From Deinococcus humi (GTDB taxonomy: Bacteria > Deinococcota > Deinococci > Deinococcales > Deinococcaceae), in the NCBI RefSeq assembly GCF_014201875.1, contig NZ_JACHFL010000013.1, positions 62,001-126,000 of the forward strand: a DNA stretch of 64,000 nt, read 5' to 3'. Below, piece after piece: positions 48,312 to 57,465 of this stretch (the stretch's first letter is position 1; the number at the start of each line of letters is the position of its first letter). Both the position numbers and the translations under genes were made by a program. The notes beneath the pieces are model-generated. The model had not been told where the DNA came from, ran no database searches, and saw nothing but the letters and a program-made list of their open reading frames with translations.

Positions 48312-48776
48312 GGCCCCACTTTGACATGCTATAGGCACGCTGAACTGCACATCAATCTCAGTTCCTAGTCACACGGGTCCCCTTCTAGTTGCGTCAGAAT
48401 CCGTTCTCTGAATCTCAACAAAAGCACACGATTCACCTTGTCCCTGTCCTTAGAGTTGTATTGTTAAAAACCGCACATGAGGATCAGTTCATGAATTCCA
48501 GTCAGATTCCTCTTCTACATCCTCTGGAACATGGTCTTGGGAAAAGCTGCTCAAGGAGCCTTTTCTGCCATTACATCCTATAAAAACCTTTGTTCGGCTC
48601 TTTCCACACGAGTCCGTCCCAGGAGGTTTCCCCGACTGACTGATCAAAGAGTCAAAAGGGATCGTTGCCGGATTCACAAAGTCCTCACGTCTTGCTCCTA
48701 CGGTGACAGTAGGAAACAGGAGGAAAACTCTGTAATCAGCAGTTGGTCCTGTCCATCATCTCTAGGAGAACATCAC
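48312..48776. promoter_or_regulatory. Long AT-richer region before the SLH gene
   Basis: A 465-base spacer between divergent genes. It is AT richer than its surroundings and contains CCTATAAAAACC near 48578-48589, a candidate -10 region for the SLH gene, which would give a 5' UTR of about 190 bases. Such long leaders suit strongly expressed envelope genes. AGGAGAA lies just before the ATG at 48777. On the other side a TATAGC box lies about 15 bases before the crotonase ATG. No gene is seen inside. Confidence 0.45.
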
Positions 48777-50027
48777 ATGCGTAAATCCCTTATTCTGATC
48801 TCAACCCTTGCCCTGAGCCTCGGCGTCGCCGGAGCGCAGGACACCGCGCCTGCCACCAGCCCCGTTCCCGTGACCCTGACCGACGTGCCTGCTGGGCACT
48901 GGGCTAAGGACGCTGTGGACCGTATCGTGCAGTGTGGCCTGATCCAGGGCTTCCCCGATGGCACCTTCCGTGGCAATGAGAACCTGACCCGTTACCAGGC
49001 CGCCCTGATTTTCTACCGCCTTCTGCAGACTGGCGCACTGAGCACCTGCGGCATGAGCCAGGAAGACATGACGACCGTCGCCAACGGTATGCAGGAAGTC
49101 AGCACCGAGATGGCTGCCATTGCAGGCCGCTTGACCGATCTGGAGAAGCTGAACGCTGACCAGCAGGCCCGCATTGACGCCCTGGAAGCCAAAATCAACG
49201 AGATGGGCAACGCAGCCGGCAACGCCGACACCGCCGCGCTGACCGCCCGGATTGATGCTCTAGAAGCTGCTGTGCAGAACATCCCTGCTGGCCCCGCCGG
49301 TCCTGCTGGCCCCGCCGGTCCTGCTGGCCCCGCCGGTCCTGCTGGCCCCGCCGGTCCTGCTGGTGCTGCGGGCACGACCACTACCGTTACCCCTGTGGCG
49401 GTCCCCGACACCACTCCGGTCCCTGGCACCACCGTCGTGATCGGCGAGCCCACCACCGACCTGAGCACGGCGAGCGCCAAGACCCTGTACGCCGGGATCA
49501 GCGCCGGAGCCAACTTCGTCAATCCGTCAAGCAACTGCATCAACAACATCCAGAAGAGCAAGGCCGCCACCAATCTGTGTGTCTCCGCTGGTGCAATGAT
49601 CGGCTCTACCAGCGTGATCGGTCCGGTCGGCGCCCGTGTGTCTGCCCAGTACCAGCCCGGCTTCAATGCCATTCACGCTGATGTGAACGCGACCTATAAC
49701 CTCAATGCGGGCAACCTGCATCCCTACGTGGGCGCGGGTCTGGGTCTGACCAGCAGCAAATCGCGCACTGCCACCACCAATACCAATGCAACCGATACTT
49801 ACATCAACGCGCTGGTGGGTCTGGACTTCCGCATTACCGACAGCATCGCTGCGTTCGTGGAAGGTAACGGGCGCTACTACCTGACCAATAAGGGCTTCGG
49901 CACGGGTCTGAGCAACGTCCGTAACGATGGCACTGGTACTGACCAGTTTAACGGTAGCACCGATGCTGCTAAAACCACCCGCGGCTTCGGCGGCGCGGTC
50001 AAGGCCGGCCTGAAGTTCTACTTCTAA
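48777..50027 (+). CDS. SLH-domain outer-membrane beta-barrel protein with collagen-like tract
   Basis: A 416-residue envelope protein. A signal peptide (MRKSLILISTLALSLGVAGA) is followed by one SLH domain (DVPAGHWAKDAVDRIVQCG, FPDGTFRGNENLTRYQAALI), a coiled coil (about 115-165), a collagen-like run of GPA triplets (about 172-195), a Thr/Pro linker and a C-terminal beta barrel of roughly 165 residues ending in aromatic LKFYF. The layout SLH-coiled coil-barrel is that of Deinococcus-Thermus SlpA/OmpM-type proteins that tie the outer membrane to the cell wall, but this one is much shorter than SlpA. Codons are strongly biased, suggesting high expression. Confidence 0.88.
   Translation: MRKSLILISTLALSLGVAGAQDTAPATSPVPVTLTDVPAGHWAKDAVDRIVQCGLIQGFPDGTFRGNENLTRYQAALIFYRLLQTGALSTCGMSQEDMTTVANGMQEVSTEMAAIAGRLTDLEKLNADQQARIDALEAKINEMGNAAGNADTAALTARIDALEAAVQNIPAGPAGPAGPAGPAGPAGPAGPAGPAGAAGTTTTVTPVAVPDTTPVPGTTVVIGEPTTDLSTASAKTLYAGISAGANFVNPSSNCINNIQKSKAATNLCVSAGAMIGSTSVIGPVGARVSAQYQPGFNAIHADVNATYNLNAGNLHPYVGAGLGLTSSKSRTATTNTNATDTYINALVGLDFRITDSIAAFVEGNGRYYLTNKGFGTGLSNVRNDGTGTDQFNGSTDAAKTTRGFGGAVKAGLKFYF
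49284..49363 (+). repeat. 18-bp tandem repeat encoding the collagen-like tract
   Basis: Four exact copies of CCTGCTGGCCCCGCCGGT plus a partial fifth encode PAGPAG units. Exact copies in a coding tract are prone to slippage, so length variation between strains is expected. Confidence 0.9.
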
Positions 50028-50047
50028 TCCCTTTTCTGATCTTCTGA

Positions 50048-50079
50048 AGCTGGCCCTCGCTTGGGGGTCAGCTCTCTTA
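50048..50079 (+). terminator. Terminator of the SLH gene
   Basis: AGCTGGCCCTC and GGGGGTCAGCT pair (with two wobbles) around GCTT, followed by CTCTTAT. Confidence 0.65.
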
Positions 50080-50171
50080 TGGCTGCAAGAGGAATGCGAT
50101 GGAAGCGCTGATATGGGGCTGCCGTGCCGCGCTCTCCATCGTCTGCGGCATGTGGCGTTAGACTGTGCCCC

Positions 50172-50528
50172 ATGCGCCTCGTTTCCTTCATTCAGGTGCT
50201 GTTGCTGCTGGCCATCCTGGCTTACCTGACCCTGTTCACGCTAGAGAACCCGGATCCGGTGCGTCTGCCTCTGCCGTTCGGACGCGGTGAGCTGTCATTG
50301 TCGGTCGGCGTGACCGTAGCTCTGTTCGCGCTGATTGGCGCGGCTTACACCACCCTGCTGCTGCTGCCTCCAGTCTGGCGTGAGCGTCTGCGCCGCCGCC
50401 GGGAGCGCCGGGAACGCCGCGCGGTGGAAGAGCGGCTGACCGCCACTCTGCAGGCCCGGTTGGGGTCTCTGCCCACATCAGTCCCAGCCAGGAACCTGCC
50501 CGTGCACAGTGATGGTCCATCCGCATGA
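50172..50528 (+). CDS. LapA-like small membrane protein
   Basis: A 118-residue protein with two membrane helices (VSFIQVLLLLAILAYLTLFT and LSLSVGVTVALFALIGAAYT) separated by LENPDPVRLPLPFGRGEL, the pattern of LapA/DUF1049 proteins, followed by a strongly basic cytoplasmic stretch (RERLRRRRERRERR). LapA in E. coli takes part in lipopolysaccharide assembly; Deinococcus has no such lipopolysaccharide, so the role here is open. TAGACT at 50159-50164 lies seven bases before the ATG. Its stop overlaps recJ (ATGA). Confidence 0.75.
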   Translation: MRLVSFIQVLLLLAILAYLTLFTLENPDPVRLPLPFGRGELSLSVGVTVALFALIGAAYTTLLLLPPVWRERLRRRRERRERRAVEERLTATLQARLGSLPTSVPARNLPVHSDGPSA

Positions 50529-52663
50529 AGGTGGCAACTTCGGCACTTCCCGCTGCCCAGTGGCTGCTGGCCCCACCTGCCAGCCGTGAGGAACTGCTGG
50601 CGGTAATGCGTCAGTGGCGTGTCTCACCGCCGCTGGCGCAGGTGTTACATGGGCGCGGCCTGACCCCAGCGTTGCTGGACCCCCCGCTGGCCCTGACCCC
50701 CAACCCGGCCCTGCGCGAGGCGGCGCGGCGCATCGTGGGCGCGGTGCGGCAGAAGAAGCGCATCCGCATTCATGGCGATTACGATGCCGATGGCGTCAGC
50801 GCCACGGCGGTGCTGGTGCTGGGCTTGCGGGCGTTGGGCGCGAACGTCCACGGCTTCATCCCCCACCGCCTGAATGAAGGATACGGCGTCCATCCTGACA
50901 AGGTGGCCGAGCACGCCGAGAACTGCGATCTGCTGGTCACGGTGGACTGCGGGGTCAGCAATGTGGACGAGGTGGCCGCGCTGCTTGACCTGGGAACCGA
51001 GGTCATCATTACCGACCATCACACGCCGGGAGACAATTTTCCGGCGGCGTTGGTGGTGCATCCCAGCCTGACCGACGGCTACGATTCGGCCCTGCACAAC
51101 CTGACCGGTGCGGGCGTGGCCTACCACCTGCTGTGGGCCATTCACGCCGAGCTGGGGTTGCCTGAGCCAAGATCCCTGAGTGCCCTGGCCACGCTGGGCA
51201 CCGTGGCGGACGTGGCCCCGCTGATTGGCGAGAACCGCGCCCTGGTACGCGCTGGACTGGAAGCGCTGGAGACCACCGAGTTGCCCGGCCTGCGCGCGTT
51301 GCTGGATTCCGGGCGCGTGCGGCGGCCCACGGCGCGGGATGTGGCCTTCGTCCTCGCGCCCAGGATCAACGCTGCTGGACGGTTGGGCGAGGCCGACATT
51401 GCGCTGGAGCTGCTGACCACCGCCAGTCGCCATGACGCCGGACGGCTGGCCGAATATCTGGAAACCCGCAACGGCGAGCGGCGTAAGTTGCAGGACGAGA
51501 TGTTTACTCAGGCTTTGCGGATCGCCGATCCCGCTGAACCCGCGCTGGTGGTGACCCACCCCGACTGGCACGCGGGGGTGATGGGCATCGTGGCGAGCAA
51601 GCTGGTGGAGACATACCACAAACCCGTGTTCATCGTGGCGCAGGGTAAGGGTTCGGTCCGCAGCACGCCGGGCATCAGCGCGGTGGAAGGGCTGCGCTAC
51701 AGCGAGGATCTCCTCAAGCGTTACGGCGGCCACACCGGGGCGGCAGGCTTCTCGCTGGACGAGGCGCAGTTCGGGGCCTTTCGCCAGCGCATCCATGCCT
51801 ATGTGGGGCAGTTTCCCTCGCCGGTGCCGCGTGTGCGTCTGGACGCGCCGCTGCCCACGCTGGGGGCGACGCAAGAGCTGGTGGACGGGGCCAGCACTTT
51901 CGAGCCGTTCGGCGAGGGCCACGCCCCCCCGCTGTGGCATGTACGTGATCAGCTCAGCGACACCCGGCTGGTGGGCAAGCGCGGCGACAGCCTGCAGTTT
52001 CGCGTCGGGGCACTACGGGGCATCAAATACGGCGAGGACAACGCCGCGCCGGGAGAACGGGACCTCGCCACGGGGCTGGTGGTCAGCGAGTGGCGCGGGC
52101 AGTCCCGGCTGGAGTACCACGCTCAGGCGCTGCGCCCGCCCGCCGGGGTGGCGCTGGATCTGAGTGTTCCCGCGGGGCTTGACCTGCCCCGGCTGAACCC
52201 CAAAGACGCCATGCAACGCCTGACTGCTGGGGCCAGCGCATACGCCACTCCAGCAGTGGCCGCGTATCTGCGCGACAATGTCCCGGGGCTCCGGCTGCTG
52301 GAAGCGGGCGAGGAGTGGCCTGGTGGCGAGCTGATCCTGTACGCCCTGCCTGCCGAGGCCGATCTGAGACGCTGGCTGCTGTCGTGGGGAAAGCTGGCCT
52401 TTGCGCTGGGGCCAAAGACGCTGGCCGAGTTGGAGGGCGCGCTGACGCGTCACCACCTGAGCGCTCCACCTGCCAATCCGCTGGCCGATGCCACAGCGGA
52501 CGAGGCGCATATGGCCCGCGCTGCCGACGCCTACCGCCGCTGGCAATGGGTGCACCACTGGCGCACTCTGGACGATGCGGGCTGGACGGCCTCGGTATAC
52601 GCCATGCTGGGGCTGGACGTGCCGAACCGGGAGCCACAACGGTCTCCGGCTACTGAGCTTTAA
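50525..52663 (+). CDS. recJ: Single-stranded-DNA-specific exonuclease RecJ
   Basis: A 712-residue RecJ. The DHH motifs are in place: HGDYDADGVSA (residues 84-94), TVDCGVSN (Asp141) and the eponymous DHH at 164-166; the DHHA1 part has KYGGHTGAAGF. It degrades single-stranded DNA 5' to 3' in RecF-type recombination and repair, central in Deinococcus, which lacks RecBC. A C-terminal extension of about 170 residues beyond the nuclease core is present, as in Deinococcus RecJ. The start overlaps the LapA-like gene, and the stop overlaps that of the convergent peptidase gene. Confidence 0.95.
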   Translation: MKVATSALPAAQWLLAPPASREELLAVMRQWRVSPPLAQVLHGRGLTPALLDPPLALTPNPALREAARRIVGAVRQKKRIRIHGDYDADGVSATAVLVLGLRALGANVHGFIPHRLNEGYGVHPDKVAEHAENCDLLVTVDCGVSNVDEVAALLDLGTEVIITDHHTPGDNFPAALVVHPSLTDGYDSALHNLTGAGVAYHLLWAIHAELGLPEPRSLSALATLGTVADVAPLIGENRALVRAGLEALETTELPGLRALLDSGRVRRPTARDVAFVLAPRINAAGRLGEADIALELLTTASRHDAGRLAEYLETRNGERRKLQDEMFTQALRIADPAEPALVVTHPDWHAGVMGIVASKLVETYHKPVFIVAQGKGSVRSTPGISAVEGLRYSEDLLKRYGGHTGAAGFSLDEAQFGAFRQRIHAYVGQFPSPVPRVRLDAPLPTLGATQELVDGASTFEPFGEGHAPPLWHVRDQLSDTRLVGKRGDSLQFRVGALRGIKYGEDNAAPGERDLATGLVVSEWRGQSRLEYHAQALRPPAGVALDLSVPAGLDLPRLNPKDAMQRLTAGASAYATPAVAAYLRDNVPGLRLLEAGEEWPGGELILYALPAEADLRRWLLSWGKLAFALGPKTLAELEGALTRHHLSAPPANPLADATADEAHMARAADAYRRWQWVHHWRTLDDAGWTASVYAMLGLDVPNREPQRSPATEL

Positions 52664-53691
52664 GGCAGGACCGTGATCCGCCCCGCCGCCGGGTCAAGCC
52701 ACACCTGCGCGCCCAGTGGCAGGGTCAGTTGCGGGCTGGTGTGGCCGAAATCGAGGTTTGCCACCACTGGCAGGTCCTCGCGCTCTGCCTCGCACAGCAC
52801 GCGGCGCACCCAGCCGTACAGTTCCTCCACCATTTCGGTTGTGTAGCTCCTTGGGCGGGCCAGCAACAGCCCGGCGGCGCGGGCCAGGATGCCCTGCGCG
52901 GCGTAATTTCTCAGCCAGTACCCCACCTGGCGCGGTGCAGGCACGTCCTCGCTGGTTTCCAGCGCCAGCACTGCCCCGTCCCACAACGCTGGTGTGGGCC
53001 AGCCAGGGGTGCCGTTTAGCATGTCCAGCACCTCCAGGCAGCCGCCGATCAGGTGACCCTGCACGGCAGCCTCCCCTTGCAGCCACTGCCAGCCGTCGCC
53101 CGGCGCGAAGGGGCGCCGCACGCCCTGCAAAGCTGTATCGGCCCAGTCGCTGAAATGCTCGGTCCACTCCGGGGCGGGGGAGAGGTCAAAGGGCTGCGGC
53201 GCGTCGACCAGCGCGCGGCGGATGCCCTGGACGGTAAAGGGATGCATCCCGCCGTTCTCAGCCAGATCGGTGAGCAGGGATGGACCGTGGTAGGCCGTGA
53301 CGCCCGCCCGGAGGAAGGCTAGCAAGGTCACTGTACTGTCGCTGAAGCCCAGAAATGGCTTGGGGTGGCTGTGGATCACTCCCAGGTCCAGGTGGGGCAG
53401 CAGCCGTACGCTGTCGTCCCCACCGATAATGCTGAGAAGGCCATCGATCTCGGGGTTCTGAAGCGCCCAGTGCAGATCGTCGGCGCGGGCCTCGGGGTGG
53501 GCGGACAGGAAGGCTTCGCCGCGCATGGCATTGGGAGAGGCCACCACCTCCCATCCAAATTCATGTTCTACCTGACGGACGCCCGTCTGATAGCGGTTCA
53601 TGACTTCGGTTACGAAGCCGCTGGACAGACTCAGGGCCGCTACCCGCGAACCGGGGGGTAACCGGGTGGGGCGAACGAAAGAGGGCGACAT
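52660..53691 (-). CDS. S66 family LD-carboxypeptidase/MccF-like peptidase
   Basis: A 343-residue serine peptidase. The nucleophile lies in LGFSDSTVTL (Ser117); LLSIIGGDDSVRLLPHLD is the conserved segment before it; the Glu of GGCLEVL and His of NLDFGHTSPQLTLPLG complete the S66 Ser-Glu-His set. Members cleave LD-peptides of murein or, as MccF, aminoacyl nucleotide antibiotics; the longer N-terminal segment and NLDFGHTSP resemble MccF-like proteins. It is convergent with recJ and transcribed alone. Confidence 0.9.
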   Translation of the reverse strand: MSPSFVRPTRLPPGSRVAALSLSSGFVTEVMNRYQTGVRQVEHEFGWEVVASPNAMRGEAFLSAHPEARADDLHWALQNPEIDGLLSIIGGDDSVRLLPHLDLGVIHSHPKPFLGFSDSTVTLLAFLRAGVTAYHGPSLLTDLAENGGMHPFTVQGIRRALVDAPQPFDLSPAPEWTEHFSDWADTALQGVRRPFAPGDGWQWLQGEAAVQGHLIGGCLEVLDMLNGTPGWPTPALWDGAVLALETSEDVPAPRQVGYWLRNYAAQGILARAAGLLLARPRSYTTEMVEELYGWVRRVLCEAEREDLPVVANLDFGHTSPQLTLPLGAQVWLDPAAGRITVLP

Positions 53692-53802
53692 GGGCTCAGG
53701 GTAACGTCAGCTGCCCCAAGAGGGGTTGTGCCTCTTTCCACCGGACAACTCCACCTGTCCGAACTGGAATCAAATTTGCAAGTAGGTAAGGACCTTCCAT
53801 TC

Positions 53803-53848
53803 TTCATCAAAGTGTTATAGCCTCCTAGAACACATCAACGGGTGTTCT
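53803..53848 (+). promoter_or_regulatory. Promoter and 22-bp inverted repeat of the ABC operon
   Basis: TTCATC (53803-53808) and TAGAAC (53826-53831), 17 bases apart, are the best promoter candidate. AGAACAC-N8-GTGTTCT at 53827-53848 is a perfect seven-base inverted repeat overlapping the -10 box and start region, well placed to be the operator of the GntR regulator encoded in the operon. Confidence 0.45.
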
Positions 53849-53871
53849 TGCCCAGCTCCGGAGGTCTTCCT

Positions 53872-55452
53872 ATGAACGTGAAGAGACTGTCCCGCATTTC
53901 CCTTGCCGTCGCCGCCGCCCTGACTGTGGGTCAGGCCTTCGCCGCCACCCGTGGTGGACAGATGGTGTTCGGGCGCTACGCCGACTCGCTATTTCTTGAC
54001 CCGGTGCTCAACGATGCCAACCTGGACATCTGGATTCTGACCAACCTGTACGACACCCTGCTGCAGCCCACCAACGATGGCAAGGGCGTGCAGCCGGGGC
54101 TGGCGAGCAGCTACACCACCGCCAAGGACGGCAAGAGTATGGTCCTGACTCTGCGGCCGGGACTGAAATTCGCCGACGGCAGTGCCCTGACGGCGGGCGA
54201 CGTAAAATGGTCCCTGGATCGTGCCCGCAACCCTGAAGCCGGGGCCTGGAACAGTTCGCTGGCCAGCATCAGCTCCATCACCGCCAGTGGCAACAAGGTC
54301 ACGCTGAACCTCAAGCAGCCGGACCCCACCCTGCCCGCCGCACTGGCCACGTTCAATGCCGCGATCATGCCGCAAAAACTCTTTACGGCCGCTCCTGGCA
54401 AGAACGACGCCGAGAAGGCCAAGGCCTTTGCCGACAAACCCATAGGCTCCGGCCCGTTTGTCCTGAGCGAGTGGAAGCGCGGATCATACATGGTTATGAA
54501 GCGCAATCCGTACTACTGGAAGAAGGGCGACGACGGCAAGGCGCTGCCTTATCTGGACAGCGTGCGCTTCGAGATTATCCCCGACGACAACACCCGCATC
54601 CTGAAGCTGCAAGCCGGGGAATTGCAGCTTGCGGAGTTCATCCCTCTGAGCCGCGTGGCCGAACTGAAGGCCGATTCCAGGATCAACATGACGCTGTTTC
54701 CGTCCACCAAGGTCAACAGCATCCTGATGAACAACCGCCCCAAGCTGAACGATGGCACCGAGAATCCGCTGAGTGATCCGAACGTGCGTCAGGCCCTAAA
54801 CTACGCGGCCAACAAGGACGCGCTGATCCAGGTGGTGACCTACGGCACCGGCAAGCCCATGAAGTCGTACATGTCATCCACCACGCCGCTGTTTGACGCC
54901 AAGCAGCCTGGTTTCCCCTACGATCTGGCCAAGGCCAAGGCGTTGATGGCCGCCAGCAAGTACAAGAACGGCTTTGAGCTGACCGTGCTGGCCACCAGCG
55001 GCAGCGCAGACGATCTGGCCCTCTTGACCGCGCTGCAGCAGATGTGGGGCGCGATTGGCGTCAAGCTCAAGATCGAGCAGCTCGACGCCGCCACCAAGAC
55101 CGCCCGCTACCGCGCCAACGACTTCCAGATGCGGACGGCGGCCTGGACCAATGACATCAACGATCCCAGTCAGATCACCACGTACTACGCCGTCTTCGAC
55201 AACATCGAGTCCGTCCACACCGGATTCAAGAGTGCCGAGATCGATAAATTGTTTGCCCAGAGCCAGCAGGAGCTGAACGCGGCCAAGCGCGCCGCCCAGT
55301 ACCAGCAGATCCAGAGCCTCTACCTGAAGGCCGCGCCCATCGTGTACCTGTACGAGACGCCTTACCCGGTGGCGATGTCCAAGAAGGTCAAGGGCTTCTT
55401 CCAGATTCCGCTGGGCAACAACCTCTTCGCCTCGGCTTACCTCGAGAAGTAG
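53872..55452 (+). CDS. ABC transporter substrate-binding protein (peptide/opine family 5)
   Basis: A 526-residue secreted binding protein. Signal peptide MNVKRLSRISLAVAAALTVGQAFAA is followed by the family 5 fold: VNDANLDIWILTNLYDTLLQ-type entry region, PGLASSYTTAKDGKSMVLTL, FADGSALTAGDVKWSLDRA (signature), GSGPFVLSEWKRG and LNYAANKDALIQV. Family members bind di- and oligopeptides, opines, nickel complexes or glutathione. CCGGAGG precedes ATG 53872. It is the first gene of a ten-gene or longer operon; a hairpin after it probably raises its mRNA level over the permeases. Confidence 0.94.
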   Translation: MNVKRLSRISLAVAAALTVGQAFAATRGGQMVFGRYADSLFLDPVLNDANLDIWILTNLYDTLLQPTNDGKGVQPGLASSYTTAKDGKSMVLTLRPGLKFADGSALTAGDVKWSLDRARNPEAGAWNSSLASISSITASGNKVTLNLKQPDPTLPAALATFNAAIMPQKLFTAAPGKNDAEKAKAFADKPIGSGPFVLSEWKRGSYMVMKRNPYYWKKGDDGKALPYLDSVRFEIIPDDNTRILKLQAGELQLAEFIPLSRVAELKADSRINMTLFPSTKVNSILMNNRPKLNDGTENPLSDPNVRQALNYAANKDALIQVVTYGTGKPMKSYMSSTTPLFDAKQPGFPYDLAKAKALMAASKYKNGFELTVLATSGSADDLALLTALQQMWGAIGVKLKIEQLDAATKTARYRANDFQMRTAAWTNDINDPSQITTYYAVFDNIESVHTGFKSAEIDKLFAQSQQELNAAKRAAQYQQIQSLYLKAAPIVYLYETPYPVAMSKKVKGFFQIPLGNNLFASAYLEK

Positions 55453-55498
55453 GCGGGGAAGCAGGTCCGAGCTTCTGAACTGACGTGATGGACGTTTC

Positions 55499-55529
55499 GA
55501 GCCGCCCCTGACGCCATCCGGGGCGGCTC
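55499..55529 (+). repeat. Hairpin between binding-protein and permease genes
   Basis: GAGCCGCCCC and GGGGCGGCTC pair perfectly with an 11-base loop and no T run. It is a typical intercistronic element that stabilises the upstream message or lets only part of transcription continue. Confidence 0.6.
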
Positions 55530-55580
55530 CCCATTCGTCCCTGGTGGCCTTTGCCCTCTGCTTTCCCCATGGGAGGATCC

Positions 55581-56519
55581 ATGCACGCGAGTTACGTGAT
55601 CCGGCGCTTGCTCCAGATCATTCCCACCTTTCTGGCTGTGATGCTGGTGGTGTTCTTGCTGGTGCGCCTGCTGCCGGGCGATCCGGCCAGCGCTATTCTG
55701 GGCGACCGGGCCACTGCCGAGATCGTGGAGCGCACCAACCGTGAACTGGGTCTGGACCGGCCCCTGCCGGTGCAATTCGGGGTCTTTGTTCGCAACCTGC
55801 TCCAGGGGGACCTGGGAGACAGCATCAGCCTCAAGATCCCGGTGCTGCGCCTGATCGGCGAGCGGCTGCCCACGACCCTCTTTCTGACCGTCTACGCCGC
55901 CTTGCTAGGCGTACTGATGGCCGTTCCGCTGGCGGTGCTGGCCGCCGTACGCCGCAACACCTGGGTGGACGCACTGATCCGCGCGGTGTTTCAGGTGGGG
56001 CTGTCGCTCCCGGTGTTCTACGTGGCGCTGCAACTGCTGAGCCTGCTGGGCGCGCGGCTGGGCTGGTTTCCCATCGGGGGTTACGGCGAGACCTTTGGGG
56101 AACACCTGTACCACCTGTTCCTGCCCGCGCTGACCCTGGGGCTGAACCTGGCGGCGATTCTGGTCCGCACCCTGCGCAACAGCATCATTGAGGTCCTGAC
56201 CGCCGAGTACGTGGACTTCGCGCGGGCCAAGGGATTACGCAGCCGCGTGATCATGATCCGCCACGTGCTGCGTAACGCCCTGATCGCCACCGTCACGCTG
56301 CTGGGCCTGAACATCGGCGCGCTGATCGGCGGCGCAGTCATCACCGAGACGGTGTTCGCCATCCCCGGTGTCGGCCGCCTGATGGTGGACGCCATTTTCG
56401 GGCGCGACTACCCCGTGATTCAGGGCCTGACATTGACCTTCGCCGTCATCGTGTCGCTAGTTTTCCTGATCACCGATCTGATCCACGCCCGCCTCGATCC
56501 TCGTGCGGAGCTGTCATGA
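55581..56519 (+). CDS. ABC transporter permease, DppB type
   Basis: A 312-residue permease with six membrane helices. The N-terminal helix (YVIRRLLQIIPTFLAVMLVV) with LLPGDPA is characteristic of the DppB/OppB group; the EAA loop is YVDFARAKGLRSRVIMIRHVLRNAL, whose core EYVDFARAKGL contacts the ATPase, and ITETVFAIPGVGRL follows. GGGAGGAT precedes ATG 55581. It pairs with the DppC-type permease downstream. Confidence 0.95.
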   Translation: MHASYVIRRLLQIIPTFLAVMLVVFLLVRLLPGDPASAILGDRATAEIVERTNRELGLDRPLPVQFGVFVRNLLQGDLGDSISLKIPVLRLIGERLPTTLFLTVYAALLGVLMAVPLAVLAAVRRNTWVDALIRAVFQVGLSLPVFYVALQLLSLLGARLGWFPIGGYGETFGEHLYHLFLPALTLGLNLAAILVRTLRNSIIEVLTAEYVDFARAKGLRSRVIMIRHVLRNALIATVTLLGLNIGALIGGAVITETVFAIPGVGRLMVDAIFGRDYPVIQGLTLTFAVIVSLVFLITDLIHARLDPRAELS

Positions 56520-56610
56520 AGCACCCTGAGCCGGAACTGGAGTCTATGTCCTGTCCTTTCTCTGTGCCACACGTCAACAATCACACGCCACGCGTTACCT
56601 GGAAGGTTTC

Positions 56611-57465
56611 ATGACCACCATGCATTCCCCCGCGCTGGAGGTGGCCGTTCGCCCGCGCCGCCGCTGGCCCAAGCCCACGCTGCTGATCGGGCTGGCGCTG
56701 CTGCTTCTGCTGCTCGCGGCGGCGCTGTTTCCGCGCGCGCTGGCCCCCTTCAGCCCCACCGATTTCGATTACGAGGCGCTGCTCAAGGGCCCGAGCGCCA
56801 AACACCCTTTCGGCACCGACAATTTCGGGCGCGACGTGCTGAGCCGTGTGATCTACGGCACGCGCACCGATCTGCAGATCGCCGTGTTCACGACCCTCTT
56901 CCCCTTTCTCTTCGGCACGCTGCTGGGTGCGCTGACCGGTTACCTGGGCCGCTGGAGCGACGCTGTGGTGGGCCGGATTGCCGATCTGGTGGTGGTCTTT
57001 CCCTTTCTGGTGCTGGTCATCGCCATCGTGGCAGTGCTGGGGCCGGGGCTGACCAACATGTACATCGCCGTCAGTGCGGTGGGCTGGGTCAGCTACTGGC
57101 GGCTGACACGCGGCGAGGTCATGGCGCAGAAGAAGGCCGAGTACGCGCAGGCCGGACGGGTGCTGGGCTACAGCCCGGGCCGGATCCTGCTGCGCCACCT
57201 GCTGCCCAACGCCGTCACGCCCGCCATCGTGTACCTGATGACCGATATGAGTCTGGGCATCCTGCTGGGCGCGTCGCTGGGTTACCTGGGCCTGGGCGCA
57301 CAGCCGCCGACCCCCGAATGGGGCGTGATGGTAGCCGACGGCAAGAACTTCATGGCCACCGCGTGGTGGATCAGCACCTTTCCGGGGCTGGCGCTGACGC
57401 TGGCAGGTGTGACCTTCAGCCTGATCGGAGACGGTCTGGCCGACGCGCTGAGGCCCCGCGCATGA
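56611..57465 (+). CDS. ABC transporter permease, DppC type
   Basis: A 284-residue permease. After a first helix (LLIGLALLLLLLAAALF) comes HPFGTDNFGRDVLSRVIYGTR, the periplasmic signature of DppC/OppC proteins, then five more helices. The EAA loop is EYAQAGRVLGYSPGRILLRHLLPN. Ninety bases separate it from the DppB-type gene. Its stop overlaps the first ATPase gene (ATGA). Confidence 0.95.
   Translation: MTTMHSPALEVAVRPRRRWPKPTLLIGLALLLLLLAAALFPRALAPFSPTDFDYEALLKGPSAKHPFGTDNFGRDVLSRVIYGTRTDLQIAVFTTLFPFLFGTLLGALTGYLGRWSDAVVGRIADLVVVFPFLVLVIAIVAVLGPGLTNMYIAVSAVGWVSYWRLTRGEVMAQKKAEYAQAGRVLGYSPGRILLRHLLPNAVTPAIVYLMTDMSLGILLGASLGYLGLGAQPPTPEWGVMVADGKNFMATAWWISTFPGLALTLAGVTFSLIGDGLADALRPRA

Noticed and set aside
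48389..48677. Small ORFs of about 62 to 64 codons before the SLH gene
   Set aside because: No start signals and no coding character; the segment looks like promoter and 5' leader.
49284..49363. Short tandem repeat as possible CRISPR
   Set aside because: Units are contiguous 18-mers without spacers and lie in a coding frame giving PAGPAG.
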